Source: Flavobacteriales bacterium (GTDB lineage: Bacteria > Bacteroidota > Bacteroidia > Flavobacteriales_D > Crocinitomicaceae). Taken from it: a stretch of DNA of 51,062 nucleotides. The position numbers and the translations under genes were made by a program. The DNA lies in contig JAKSBJ010000389.1 of NCBI GenBank assembly GCA_022361195.1, forward strand, positions 1 to 51,062, in the 5' to 3' direction. Positions 1 to 8,080 of this stretch are shown piece after piece; within the stretch, counting starts at the first letter, position 1; each line of letters opens with the position of its first letter. A model generated the notes under the pieces. It made no database searches. It saw nothing but the letters and a program-made list of their open reading frames with translations, and was not told where the DNA came from.

Positions 1-388
1 CTCCGGCAGTGATTTGCATAACTGCATTTAGGTTATCCTCCTCGGCCGAAAGCATGTTCTTAAACTCCAATTCCTCCAGCTTTTGCATAGAAGCCTGATA
101 CTGCTCATCAATTTCCTCTTCCGTAGACTCTCCCGCCTCGTGAAACTCGATCAAAACCTTTAAGTCCTCCAATTCTGTTGTCAACTCTTCATGCGACTCA
201 ATCCAGAATTTTTTCGCTCTAACTTTCTTTAAAATCACCTCTGCCTCTTTTGGATTATCCCAAAATGAAGGATCTTGTGATTTTAATTCCCCTTCCTGCA
301 CCTCAATTTTCTTTTCATCAATCTTAAGGTAATCATAGAGTTCTCCAACTCTTCGTTCAAAGTCTTTTATTTGATCCTGCGTAACCAT
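1..388 (-). CDS. prfB: Peptide chain release factor 2, 5' part (runs off the window)
   Basis: Only the first 129 codons lie in the window, read leftwards from an ATG at 388. The translation begins [20 protein letters not shown] and contains [13 protein letters not shown], which is characteristic of the N-terminal helical domain of bacterial RF2. RF2 ends translation at UGA and UAA codons; its GGQ and SPF motifs would lie outside the window. Most prfB genes carry a programmed +1 frameshift with an in-frame TGA near codon 25. Here the corresponding stretch reads TAC CTT AAG ATT GAT in one open frame, so no frameshift is needed. The gene diverges from gcvH, with about 120 bases between the two starts. 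Confidence 0.9.
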   Translation of the reverse strand, partial: MVTQDQIKDFERRVGELYDYLKIDEKKIEVQEGELKSQDPSFWDNPKEAEVILKKVRAKKFWIESHEELTTELEDLKVLIEFHEAGESTEEEIDEQYQASMQKLEELEFKNMLSAEEDNLNAVMQITAG

Positions 389-392
389 GGGG

Positions 393-401
393 CAAAAATT
401 A
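393..401 (-). promoter_or_regulatory. Possible prfB promoter -7 box
   Basis: On the minus strand TAATTTTTG lies 4 bases before the prfB ATG. It is the Bacteroidota TAnnTTTG box with one extra T. If used, the transcript would have almost no leader. Confidence 0.3.
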
Positions 402-472
402 CATTTTTTTTGGGATTCATTTTCTTTTGCAGATTTTAAATTTAGCAAATCCACATTTTTCCAAGATTATTT

Positions 473-480
473 TAAATTTG
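473..480 (+). promoter_or_regulatory. gcvH promoter -7 box
   Basis: TAAATTTG is a perfect match to the Bacteroidota TAnnTTTG element. It lies 27 bases before the chosen gcvH ATG at 508. It also argues against the longer reading frame that opens at 427, whose start would be upstream of this promoter. Confidence 0.55.
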
Positions 481-507
481 TGCATCTTAATTCAAAAACC
501 AAAAAGA

Positions 508-885
508 ATGAATATTCCAGCAGATTTAAAATACACAAAAGACCACGAGTGGGTGAAGATTGATGGAGAAATTGCAACTATCGGAGTTACTGATTTTGCT
601 CAGGGCGAGTTGGGTGACATCGTTTACGTAGAGATTGAAACAGAAGGTGAAACTTTAGATCAGGAAGAGGTTTTTGGATCAATTGAAGCAGTAAAAACAG
701 TTTCAGATCTTTTCATGCCATTAAGCGGGGAAGTAACTGAGATTAACGAAGAAATTGAATCAAACCCGGAAGTTGTTAATAGCGACCCTTACGGAGCTGG
801 ATGGATGATCAAGATCAAAATTTCTGACGCTTCTCAAGTGGACGGACTTTTATCCGCTACCGATTACGGTGACTTAATTGGATAA
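508..885 (+). CDS. gcvH: Glycine cleavage system H protein
   Basis: A 125-residue lipoyl carrier protein that shuttles the aminomethyl group between the P, T and L proteins of the glycine cleavage complex in the cytoplasm. The frame starts [16 protein letters not shown] and contains the lipoylation motif [12 protein letters not shown] with the acceptor lysine at residue 63; the length is normal for the family. The frame is open back to 427, but start 508 gives the usual N terminus and follows a TAAATTTG promoter box. The gene overlaps the next one by 8 bases. No gcvP or gcvT is present nearby, which is common in this phylum. Confidence 0.97.
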   Translation: MNIPADLKYTKDHEWVKIDGEIATIGVTDFAQGELGDIVYVEIETEGETLDQEEVFGSIEAVKTVSDLFMPLSGEVTEINEEIESNPEVVNSDPYGAGWMIKIKISDASQVDGLLSATDYGDLIG

Positions 886-1258
886 ATCTTTTTTTAAACA
901 TTTTCCATGGATTGGCTGGGTTCTGATTATCTCAGTCCTTTCCTTTCTGCCCGGAGATCAACTCCCAAAAGTAGAATTTGAGCTTATCTCTATTGATACG
1001 CTTGTTCATTTTTGTATGTATTCGGGATTGGCAGTTTTGATGCTTTATCCTTACCAAAACAAAAAACTGAACCTTTTTCGGTTTAGGGTGTATTTAGTGA
1101 TAGTTATTGTCGGAATTACATTCGGTTTTTTAGTCGAATTAATTCAGGGGAACTTCATTCATCAGAGATACTTTGGCTGGAGTGATATTGTAGCAAATTC
1201 AATTGGTACAATTTTTGGAGCATTTCTATACGGATGGATCGGTAGAAAAATAGTTTAA
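878..1258 (+). CDS. VanZ-like family membrane protein
   Basis: A 126-residue integral membrane protein with about four hydrophobic segments (roughly residues 9-25, 41-58, 69-90 and 104-122). The segment [11 protein letters not shown] followed by [16 protein letters not shown] matches the conserved core of the VanZ-like family, where Glu and Asp sit at the ends of membrane helices. The family takes its name from a teicoplanin-resistance protein, but most members have no known function and resistance should not be assumed. The start is a TTG inside the end of gcvH (8-base overlap), so translation is probably coupled to gcvH. Confidence 0.85.
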   Translation: MDKSFFKHFPWIGWVLIISVLSFLPGDQLPKVEFELISIDTLVHFCMYSGLAVLMLYPYQNKKLNLFRFRVYLVIVIVGITFGFLVELIQGNFIHQRYFGWSDIVANSIGTIFGAFLYGWIGRKIV

Positions 1259-1330
1259 AATATGAAGGCAATTTATTCGTTTTAATTCGGAAAGTTTGTA
1301 ATTTAGCCTTCGACTTAAGTAAAGTTTAAT

Positions 1331-2002
1331 ATGGAATTAAAAAAATCAAAAGAAGCGAATCTTGAAGACAAGAGAATTGTTTTCTTTTTCGTTGGTTTAG
1401 TAATGGTTTCGGCCATTGTTTTAATGGGATTTCAGTACGAAACCGCTAAAGTAGACGAAGTTTACGCGGTTGAAGAAGATGAGGGATTAGGAGAAGAATT
1501 GGTTTTTGAGATTCCACCAGAAGAGGAAATTCCGGAAGAAGAGCCTGAAACTGCTCCGCCACCACCAGTAATTGAAGAGATTGAAGTTGTAGATGACGAT
1601 GAGGAGGTTGAGGACATCGACTTTTCTGCAATGGAAGAAGACATTGATGAAGTTCCAGATGATGAGCCAGAAGAAATTGTTGAAGAGCCAATTGCTGACT
1701 TTGCTGAGGTTGAGCCTTCATTCCCAGGAGGAGAATCGGCTATGATGGAGTGGATTCGTGATAACATTGAGTATCCTCAATTATCAGTAGAAATGGGTGA
1801 GCAAGGAATTGTTTACTGCCAGTTCGTTGTAAATAAAGATGGTTCTATTGAGCAAGTAAAAGTTGTTCGTGGAGTTTCTGATGCTTTGGATGATGAAGCA
1901 AAACGAGTTGTAAGAAGAATGCCTAAATGGACTCCAGGTGAGCAAGCTGGTAAAAAGGTAAGATGTCGTTTTACCTTACCGATCCACTTTAGACTAGGAT
2001 AA
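1331..2002 (+). CDS. Energy transducer TonB (first of two paralogues)
   Basis: A 223-residue inner-membrane protein that couples the proton-motive force (through ExbB/ExbD) to outer-membrane TonB-dependent transporters. A basic N terminus leads into one membrane helix at about residues 16-33. A periplasmic linker follows (about 45-125), very rich in Glu, Asp and Pro with one APPPPPVIEE-type stretch. The C-terminal TonB domain (about 130-223) opens with SFPGGESAMMEWI and contains KDGSIEQVKVVRG and the terminal RFTLPIHF. Acidic rather than Lys-Pro linkers are common in this phylum. It has its own terminator, so it is probably transcribed alone. It is a clear paralogue of the next gene. Confidence 0.93.
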   Translation: MELKKSKEANLEDKRIVFFFVGLVMVSAIVLMGFQYETAKVDEVYAVEEDEGLGEELVFEIPPEEEIPEEEPETAPPPPVIEEIEVVDDDEEVEDIDFSAMEEDIDEVPDDEPEEIVEEPIADFAEVEPSFPGGESAMMEWIRDNIEYPQLSVEMGEQGIVYCQFVVNKDGSIEQVKVVRGVSDALDDEAKRVVRRMPKWTPGEQAGKKVRCRFTLPIHFRLG

Positions 2003-2022
2003 TATTTAAATAAAAACCCAGA

Positions 2023-2053
2023 AAAAGCCTTTCGATATCGAAAGGCTTTTTTT
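2023..2053 (+). terminator. Rho-independent terminator after the first tonB
   Basis: A perfect inverted repeat, AAAGCCTTTCGATATCGAAAGGCTTT, runs into a T-rich tail 20 bases after the stop codon. It separates the two tonB genes. Confidence 0.9.
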
Positions 2054-2128
2054 ATGCATGATAAACTGAACTTTTTGGCAAGGTAGTTGTAGCACAATCT
2101 ACAGTTATTAATCGCAAAAAATAAAGTT

Positions 2129-2818
2129 ATGCAAACTAAAAAGTCGAAAGACGCCAATCTTGAAAACAAGAAATTTGTTTTCTTCACAGTGGGACTGGTA
2201 ATGGTCTCCTCACTTGTTTTAATGGCTTTCAAATACGAAACCGCCAACGTTGACGAAAAGGTAGTTCAGGACTTAAATCCGGTTATGGAAGAAGAGTACG
2301 TATTTGAACTTCCACCAGAGGAAGAAGTGATTGAGGAGGAACCTGAAACAGCCCCACCCCCTCCAGTAATTATCGATGATGTTGTTGTGGTAGACGATGA
2401 TGAGGATGTAGATGATTTTGATTTTTCAGATATTGATGATGAAGATCCGTGTCTGGATTGTGATGATGATGACGATGATGATATCGAAGAAGAAGAAATT
2501 GTCCCTTTTGCAGAGATAGAGCCATCTTTCCCTGGAGGAGAGAAAGCCATGGCAGAGTTTATCCGTGATAACATTAAGATTTCAGATATGGATTCTGAAA
2601 TTGGAACTGGAGGAACGATCTATGTGCAATTCGTAGTTAACAAAAATGGTTCAATTGAGCAGACTACAATTGCCAGAGGAATTTCAGATGGTTTAGATAA
2701 ATCAGCCATTGATGTTGTAAACAAAATGCCTCGATGGGTTGCTGGTGAACAAGCCGGAAAAAAAGTAAGATGCCGTTTTACTTTACCGATCCAAATTGAT
2801 TTTGGAAGAGGGAGATAA
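2129..2818 (+). CDS. Energy transducer TonB (second paralogue)
   Basis: A 229-residue paralogue of the preceding gene with the same layout: N terminus QTKKSKDANLENKKFVFF, one membrane helix (about 16-34), an acidic and Pro-rich linker, and a C-terminal TonB domain (about 135-229) starting SFPGGEKAMAEFIRDNI. The linker differs most. It contains a PCLDC segment followed by a run of seven Asp and more acidic residues (about residues 106-124), giving a Cys-x-x-Cys pair in a polyanionic stretch that the first copy lacks. The two copies may serve different sets of receptors, but the sequence does not say which. Confidence 0.92.
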   Translation: MQTKKSKDANLENKKFVFFTVGLVMVSSLVLMAFKYETANVDEKVVQDLNPVMEEEYVFELPPEEEVIEEEPETAPPPPVIIDDVVVVDDDEDVDDFDFSDIDDEDPCLDCDDDDDDDIEEEEIVPFAEIEPSFPGGEKAMAEFIRDNIKISDMDSEIGTGGTIYVQFVVNKNGSIEQTTIARGISDGLDKSAIDVVNKMPRWVAGEQAGKKVRCRFTLPIQIDFGRGR

Positions 2819-2842
2819 GATTTTTTTCAATACCTAACGAAT

Positions 2843-2877
2843 AAAGCCATTCGGTCTTCACGATCGGATGGCTTTTT
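2843..2877 (+). terminator. Rho-independent terminator after the second tonB
   Basis: AAAGCCATTCG pairs with CGGATGGCTTT (one G-T wobble) around a short loop, and a T-rich tail follows. It lies between the tonB stop and the deoC promoter. Confidence 0.85.
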
Positions 2878-2913
2878 ATTTTAGCATGCTTTCTTTTAAT
2901 CATTGATAAATGT

Positions 2914-2921
2914 TATTTTTG
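2914..2921 (+). promoter_or_regulatory. deoC promoter -7 box, 7 bases before ATG
   Basis: TATTTTTG matches TAnnTTTG exactly and ends 7 bases before the ATG at 2929. Transcription would begin at or next to the start codon. No strong -33 element is seen. Confidence 0.5.
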
Positions 2922-2928
2922 AATACAG

Positions 2929-3852
2929 ATGAAAAGTCAATCCAGCGATCCCAAAATGTCTGATTTTAACCTATCTGTTGTTCCGGTTGATCAGCTTGGT
3001 GTATTTGAAAGAGTTAGTCGGTTCCAAAAAAGATCTATAAAGGGTACTTCCAAAATTCAAGGGCTAAAAATGGCTTTGAATATGATTGACCTCACTACTT
3101 TAGAAGGTGCCGATACAGAGAACAAAGTCAAACAACTTTGTAATAAAGCTCAACATCTTCATCAAAATCTGGACAGCTTGCCCACTGTGGCAGCTGTATG
3201 CGTTTATCCTAGCATGGTTAAAATCGCGAAACAACAATTAAAAAACACGGACATTAAAATAGCCTCGGTGGCTACAGCCTTTCCTAGCGGGCAATCACCT
3301 ATTGAGATTAAATTAGCTGATACTCAATTTGCAGTTGAAGAGGGAGCTGATGAAATAGACATGGTCATTTCAAGAGGAAAATTCCTCGAAGGGAACTACA
3401 ACTATGTCTATGATGAAATTGCTACAATAAAAGAAGCCTGTGGCTCGGCTCGATTAAAAGTGATTTTAGAAACGGGGGAATTAGGAAGTCTGGATCAAGT
3501 GAGAAAAGCAAGTGACATTGCCATACAAGCTGGTGCTGATTTTATCAAAACCTCTACGGGAAAAATAAGTCCCGCAGCAACTATGCCTGTTACTTTGGTG
3601 ATGTTATTAGCCATCAAAGATCATTATCAAAAAACAGGACAAATGGTGGGAATGAAACCTGCTGGAGGAATTTCTACCGCTAAAGGAGCTTTACAATATT
3701 TAATCATGGTAAAAGAAACTTTAGGTGATGAGTGGCTAAATAATCAATGGTTTCGATTTGGAGCCAGTCGATTGGCCAACGATATATTAATGCAATTGGA
3801 AAAACGAAATACGGGACATTACCAGTCTCCTGATTATTTCTCAAAAGATTAA
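2929..3852 (+). CDS. deoC: Deoxyribose-phosphate aldolase
   Basis: A 307-residue class I aldolase that splits 2-deoxyribose-5-phosphate into glyceraldehyde-3-phosphate and acetaldehyde (nucleoside salvage, cytoplasm). The Schiff-base lysine is in ADFIKTSTGK (Lys207). The second active-site lysine is in GMKPAGGIS (Lys243) and the catalytic Asp in DEIDMVISRGK (Asp144). It is longer than the E. coli enzyme and has an N-terminal extension of the kind seen in the animal enzyme. The start at 2929 would give a nearly leaderless mRNA; an ATG at 2956 (Met10) is the alternative. The next gene follows after 3 bases and encodes an aldehyde dehydrogenase that could oxidise the acetaldehyde product. Confidence 0.95.
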   Translation: MKSQSSDPKMSDFNLSVVPVDQLGVFERVSRFQKRSIKGTSKIQGLKMALNMIDLTTLEGADTENKVKQLCNKAQHLHQNLDSLPTVAAVCVYPSMVKIAKQQLKNTDIKIASVATAFPSGQSPIEIKLADTQFAVEEGADEIDMVISRGKFLEGNYNYVYDEIATIKEACGSARLKVILETGELGSLDQVRKASDIAIQAGADFIKTSTGKISPAATMPVTLVMLLAIKDHYQKTGQMVGMKPAGGISTAKGALQYLIMVKETLGDEWLNNQWFRFGASRLANDILMQLEKRNTGHYQSPDYFSKD

Positions 3853-3855
3853 AGA

Positions 3856-5301
3856 ATGGCAAAAAAGAAAATTGTTTGGGAGCTTTCAGAAGCCATAGAG
3901 AGTACAGATCATATTGAGATTAAAGATCAGTATGAGCTTTTTATTGGCGGTAAGTTTGTTCCGCCCACACAAAAAAAATACTTTGACACTGTCAATCCGG
4001 CCAATGAAGAAAAATTAGCCCGTATTGCGGAAGCCAACGAAGAAGATATTACCAAAGCTGTAAAATCAGCTAGAAAAGCTTTTAATAGTTGGTCCAAACT
4101 CTCTGGTGCTGAAAGAGGGAAATACATTTTCCGTATTGCCCGAATGATTCAGGAACGTGCCAAAGAGTTTGCGGTCATTGAAACTTTGGACGGCGGTAAA
4201 CCCATCCGAGAATCAAGAGACATTGATATTCCTTTAGCCGCAAACCATTTCTTTTATTATGCCGGATGGGCTGATAAACTAGAATATGCTTTTCCAAATC
4301 GAAAACCTCACCCCATTGGAGTGGCGGGACAAATCATCCCATGGAACTTTCCGTTGTTAATGGCTGCCTGGAAAATTGCTCCGGCTTTAGCCTGTGGAAA
4401 TACAGTTGTTTTAAAACCAGCTGAGACGACTCCCTTAACTGCTCTAAAACTAGCTGAACTTATTCAGGAATCAGGACTACCAGAGGGAGTTGTGAATATT
4501 GTGACCGGAGCTGGAGAAAGTGGAGCAGCTTTAGTAAACCATAAAGGTGTAGATAAAATTGCCTTTACCGGTTCAACGGAAGTAGGGAAACTCATTCAAC
4601 AATCAACAGCCGCTAGTAATAAGAAATTGACTTTAGAATTAGGCGGTAAAGCTGCCAACATCATCTTTGAAGATGCAGCTATTGACCAGGCTGTAGAAGG
4701 TATCGTTAATGGAATTTACTTTAATCAAGGACATGTTTGTTGTGCAGGTTCGCGACTTTTTGTTCAGGAATCCGTTTTTAATCAGGTTTTGGACAAACTC
4801 AAAGCTCGAATGGAAACCTTGATCGTTGGAAATCCGCTCGACAAAAACACAGATGTTGGTGCTATCAATAGTAAAGGACAACTAAAAACCATAGAGTCTT
4901 ACATCAAATCGGGAGTCGCTGAAGGAGCAGAATTGCACCAAAGTTCGGCTCAATTGCCTAAAAAGGGATTTTGGTGTAAACCTACCCTATTTACTGAAGT
5001 TTCGCAATCCAGTAAACTGGTACAAGAGGAAATCTTTGGACCTGTATTGGCCATTCAATCTTTCCGCACGGTGAGTGAAGCCATTTCAAAAGCCAATAAT
5101 ACACCATACGGTTTGTCAGCCGGAATATGGACAGACAAAGGATCCAAGATATTTAATATGATCATGAACATGAATGCCGGAGTTGTATGGGCAAACACCT
5201 ATAACAAATTCGATCCCGCTTCACCATTTGGTGGTTTTAAAGAAAGTGGATATGGAAGAGAAGGTGGACTTCATGGACTTTCAGCTTACCTAAATTTTTA
5301 G
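3856..5301 (+). CDS. Aldehyde dehydrogenase
   Basis: A 481-residue NAD(P)-dependent aldehyde dehydrogenase. Visible landmarks: the cofactor segment IIPWNFPLLMAAWKIAPALA with GNTVVLKPAE (Lys187), the FTGSTEVGK turn (about 238-245), the general base in ELGGK (Glu261), and the catalytic cysteine in GHVCCAGSR (Cys295). The usual Gln of the GQxC motif is His here. The C-terminal FGPVL and the PFGGFKESGYGREGG segment are present, so it looks fully active. Placed 3 bases after deoC, it probably converts acetaldehyde to acetate. Together with the next gene it resembles the two-domain ALDH16 family cut into two proteins. Confidence 0.93.
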   Translation: MAKKKIVWELSEAIESTDHIEIKDQYELFIGGKFVPPTQKKYFDTVNPANEEKLARIAEANEEDITKAVKSARKAFNSWSKLSGAERGKYIFRIARMIQERAKEFAVIETLDGGKPIRESRDIDIPLAANHFFYYAGWADKLEYAFPNRKPHPIGVAGQIIPWNFPLLMAAWKIAPALACGNTVVLKPAETTPLTALKLAELIQESGLPEGVVNIVTGAGESGAALVNHKGVDKIAFTGSTEVGKLIQQSTAASNKKLTLELGGKAANIIFEDAAIDQAVEGIVNGIYFNQGHVCCAGSRLFVQESVFNQVLDKLKARMETLIVGNPLDKNTDVGAINSKGQLKTIESYIKSGVAEGAELHQSSAQLPKKGFWCKPTLFTEVSQSSKLVQEEIFGPVLAIQSFRTVSEAISKANNTPYGLSAGIWTDKGSKIFNMIMNMNAGVVWANTYNKFDPASPFGGFKESGYGREGGLHGLSAYLNF

Positions 5302-5304
5302 ATC

Positions 5305-6171
5305 ATGAGCCGAATCAAAGTTTTAAAGACTTATAAATTATACATCGGAGGTAAATTTCCCCGAACTGAATCAGGTAGATATTATTCACCCGAAGTAGAA
5401 GGAGTATCGATTGGGAACATTTGCCTCTCGTCTCGTAAAGACTTTAGAAATGCCGTAGTAGCTGCTCGTAAAGCACAAACTGCATGGCAAGACAGATCTG
5501 CTTTTAACCGAAGTCAAATTGTGTATCGAATTGCAGAGATGATGGAAGATCGAAAAACACAATTCATTGATGAACTAATAATACAAGGTAGTTCTAAAAA
5601 GGCAGCTAAGACCGAAGTAGAAAATTGTATTGATGATATTATTCGCTATGCCGGCTGGTGCGATAAATATCAACAAGTATTTAGTTCAGTAAATCCAGTT
5701 TCTTCTTCTCATTTTAACTTTAGTATTTACGAACCACAGGGAATTATTAGCATTATTGCTCCTGAAGAAAATGGCTTAAAAGGATTAATTCTTTCGATTC
5801 TTCCGGTAATCTGTGGAGGAAATAGTTGCGTTGTTTTAGCATCTGAATCCCAACCTCTATCAGCTGTTACCTTGGGCGAAGTTTTGAACTCGTCAGACGT
5901 CCCAGGAGGAGTGGTTAATATTTTGACTGGAAAGCGAAAGGAATTACTCACTCATTTTGCTACTCATAAAGATGTCAATGGAATTCTTTATTGTGGTAAC
6001 GAAAAGAAAGAAATAGAATTATTAAAAAGTGGCGCAGCTTCAAATATGAAACGTTTTCAATCATATGAAACGATTGAAGAAGTTAGCCCCTATCTCATTC
6101 TCGATTTTCAGGAAGTCAAAACAGGCTGGCATCCTATCGAAAAAATGAGCGAATCAGGTCCAGCCTATTAA
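5305..6171 (+). CDS. Truncated, catalytically dead aldehyde dehydrogenase-like protein
   Basis: A 288-residue protein aligning only with the N-terminal, cofactor-binding half of aldehyde dehydrogenases: KLYIGGKFPRTESGRYY at the start, a DIIRYAGWCDKYQQVF helix, then PQGIISIIAPEENGLKG and CGGNSCVVLASESQPLS. The cofactor lysine of the KPAE motif is replaced (ASES). The frame stops before the catalytic Cys and Glu region, ending instead in a short divergent tail. It begins 3 bases after the active enzyme and its own frame is intact, so it is more likely a maintained pseudoenzyme subunit than a decaying gene. Its size and position match the second, inactive half of ALDH16. Confidence 0.8.
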   Translation: MSRIKVLKTYKLYIGGKFPRTESGRYYSPEVEGVSIGNICLSSRKDFRNAVVAARKAQTAWQDRSAFNRSQIVYRIAEMMEDRKTQFIDELIIQGSSKKAAKTEVENCIDDIIRYAGWCDKYQQVFSSVNPVSSSHFNFSIYEPQGIISIIAPEENGLKGLILSILPVICGGNSCVVLASESQPLSAVTLGEVLNSSDVPGGVVNILTGKRKELLTHFATHKDVNGILYCGNEKKEIELLKSGAASNMKRFQSYETIEEVSPYLILDFQEVKTGWHPIEKMSESGPAY

Positions 6172-6174
6172 AGC

Positions 6175-6966
6175 ATGAAAGAAGAGTGGATTGACATATT
6201 ATTAAAAGCGGTTTATGAAGCCTCAGCTGAGATCATGAAAGTTTATTCAACACCCTTTGAGGTTATTCGAAAAGCCGATCATTCTCCCGTCACCCAGGCA
6301 GACAAAAACTCCAGTACCATTCTCCATCGTTACATATCACCACTAGGATACCCTATCGTTTCTGAAGAGGAAGTAAAACCTCCCTATGAGGAAAGAAAAG
6401 ATGCAGAATTACTCTGGTTAATTGATCCTTTGGATGGAACTAAAGAATTTGTCAAAAAGAACGATGAATTTTGTATTTGCATCGCACTTATCCAAAATCA
6501 AGCACCCATTTTTGGGATGATTGCCAGTCCGGTTGAACAGGAAGTTATTTTTGGAGGAAAGGATATGGGGGCTTATAAAATTCCTTTTTTTGAAAAAAAT
6601 ATTTTCGATCCAAAACAAAAATTAGAATTGAGCATTCCAGAACAAAAAAGTTTGGTTTATTCCCGTTCTCACTTTTCACCAGAAGTAAGCCAGATTGTCA
6701 ATCAAATTGAGGATCAATATGGTAAACTAGAAGTAATCAAAAAAGGAAGTGCCCTTAAATTTTTTGATCTCATTTCAGGAAAAGCTCAATTTTATCCTCG
6801 ATTAGCTCCAACCATGGAATGGGATATTGCTGCCGGGCAAGCAATTTATGAAGCAATAGGAGGAGAAGTGCTCGATTTTAGTAAATTTGAACCTCTTCGC
6901 TACAACAAAGAGGATTTATACAATCCTTATTTTATCGCAAAGCCAAAAGGATTGGAAATTAAGTAA
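6175..6966 (+). CDS. cysQ: 3'(2'),5'-bisphosphate nucleotidase
   Basis: A 263-residue member of the Mg-dependent inositol monophosphatase superfamily, best matched to CysQ, which removes the 3'-phosphate from 3'-phosphoadenosine 5'-phosphate. Metal-binding motifs are visible: EEE at 64-66, [12 protein letters not shown] (Asp84, Asp87, Gly88, Thr89), and the C-terminal [13 protein letters not shown] with the third metal ligand. It starts 3 bases after the truncated dehydrogenase gene and ends 1 base before gmd, so it shares their transcript. Inositol phosphatase activity cannot be excluded from sequence alone. Confidence 0.9.
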   Translation: MKEEWIDILLKAVYEASAEIMKVYSTPFEVIRKADHSPVTQADKNSSTILHRYISPLGYPIVSEEEVKPPYEERKDAELLWLIDPLDGTKEFVKKNDEFCICIALIQNQAPIFGMIASPVEQEVIFGGKDMGAYKIPFFEKNIFDPKQKLELSIPEQKSLVYSRSHFSPEVSQIVNQIEDQYGKLEVIKKGSALKFFDLISGKAQFYPRLAPTMEWDIAAGQAIYEAIGGEVLDFSKFEPLRYNKEDLYNPYFIAKPKGLEIK

Positions 6967-6967
6967 T

Positions 6968-8059
6968 ATGGGACAAAAAGTTGCATTGATTACCGGTATT
7001 ACCGGGCAGGACGGGGCTTACTTAGCTGAAATTTTATTGGAAAAGGGCTACATTGTCCACGGAATTAAAAGAAGAGCATCGCTCTTTAATACAGATCGTA
7101 TTGATCACCTTTATCAGGATAAGCATGAAGAAAATGTCAATTTCTTTTTGCACTATGGTGATTTAACCGATTCCACCAATTTGATTCGTATCATTCAGGA
7201 AACAAAGCCAGACGAGATTTATAACCTCGCTGCCATGTCTCATGTTAAAGTGTCTTTTGATACTCCTGAATACACAGCTAATGCTGATGCTCTAGGAACC
7301 TTAAGAATTTTAGAAGCCATCCGTATTTTGAATATGGAAAAAACGGTAAAGTTTTACCAAGCGTCAACCTCTGAGTTATACGGAAAAGTAGTTGAGACTC
7401 CACAAAGTGAAACAACTCCTTTTTATCCTCGATCACCTTATGCCGTCGCTAAGCTTTATGGTTTTTGGATTGTAAAGAACTATCGTGAAGCCTATGGAAT
7501 TTATGCTTGCAACGGAATTTTGTTTAATCATGAAAGTCCTTTAAGAGGAGAAACTTTTGTGACCAGAAAAATTACCCGGGCTGCCGCTAAAATCAAATTA
7601 GGACTTCAGAAAAAACTCTTTTTAGGGAATTTAAATGCTAAGAGAGACTGGGGACACGCTAAAGATTATGTATACGGGATGTGGCAAATGCTACAACAGG
7701 ATAAAGCCGACGATTATGTTTTAGCCACCGGGGAAACCCATCCGGTTAGAGAATTTGTTGAGAAAGCCTTTAAACATGTAGATATAGACGTTGTTTGGGA
7801 AGGTGAAGGAGTAGACGAAAAAGGAAGAGATGCCAAAACCGGAGAAATATTGGTTGAGGTTGATGAAAAATATTTTAGACCAACAGAAGTTGATTTACTA
7901 TTAGGTGATCCGTCTAAGGCTAAAAAAGAACTGGGTTGGCAACACAAATATTCCTTTGACGAACTCGTCAAAGAAATGGTAGAAGCTGATATGAAGCTCT
8001 TCCAAAGAGATAAATATTTGTTAGATGGCGGACACAAAGTGTATCACTACAACGAATAA
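6968..8059 (+). CDS. gmd: GDP-mannose 4,6-dehydratase
   Basis: A 363-residue short-chain dehydrogenase/reductase-type enzyme that makes GDP-4-keto-6-deoxymannose, the first step to GDP-L-fucose. The N terminus [21 protein letters not shown] carries the nucleotide-binding GITGQDG. The catalytic set is visible as Thr134 and Glu136 in ASTSELYG and Tyr158/Lys162 in [19 protein letters not shown] is typical of the family. The frame is open further upstream, inside cysQ, but the ATG at 6968 gives the standard N terminus. It is followed 21 bases later by fcl, the next enzyme of the pathway. Confidence 0.96.
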   Translation: MGQKVALITGITGQDGAYLAEILLEKGYIVHGIKRRASLFNTDRIDHLYQDKHEENVNFFLHYGDLTDSTNLIRIIQETKPDEIYNLAAMSHVKVSFDTPEYTANADALGTLRILEAIRILNMEKTVKFYQASTSELYGKVVETPQSETTPFYPRSPYAVAKLYGFWIVKNYREAYGIYACNGILFNHESPLRGETFVTRKITRAAAKIKLGLQKKLFLGNLNAKRDWGHAKDYVYGMWQMLQQDKADDYVLATGETHPVREFVEKAFKHVDIDVVWEGEGVDEKGRDAKTGEILVEVDEKYFRPTEVDLLLGDPSKAKKELGWQHKYSFDELVKEMVEADMKLFQRDKYLLDGGHKVYHYNE

Positions 8060-8080
8060 AAACCACTTACACTAGACGAA

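Noticed and set aside
878..1258. Vancomycin/teicoplanin resistance from the VanZ-like gene
   Set aside because: No vanHAX-type genes are nearby and the family is widespread with unknown roles.
1446..1767. Two minus-strand frames antisense to the first tonB
   Set aside because: They are low-complexity (Ser/Gln/Leu-rich) products of the acidic, Pro-rich linker codons read backwards; the same appears at 2266-2574 in the second tonB.
5305..6171. Truncated dehydrogenase as a pseudogene
   Set aside because: The frame has no internal stop or frameshift, normal codon use and tight spacing on both sides, so it is kept as a coding gene.
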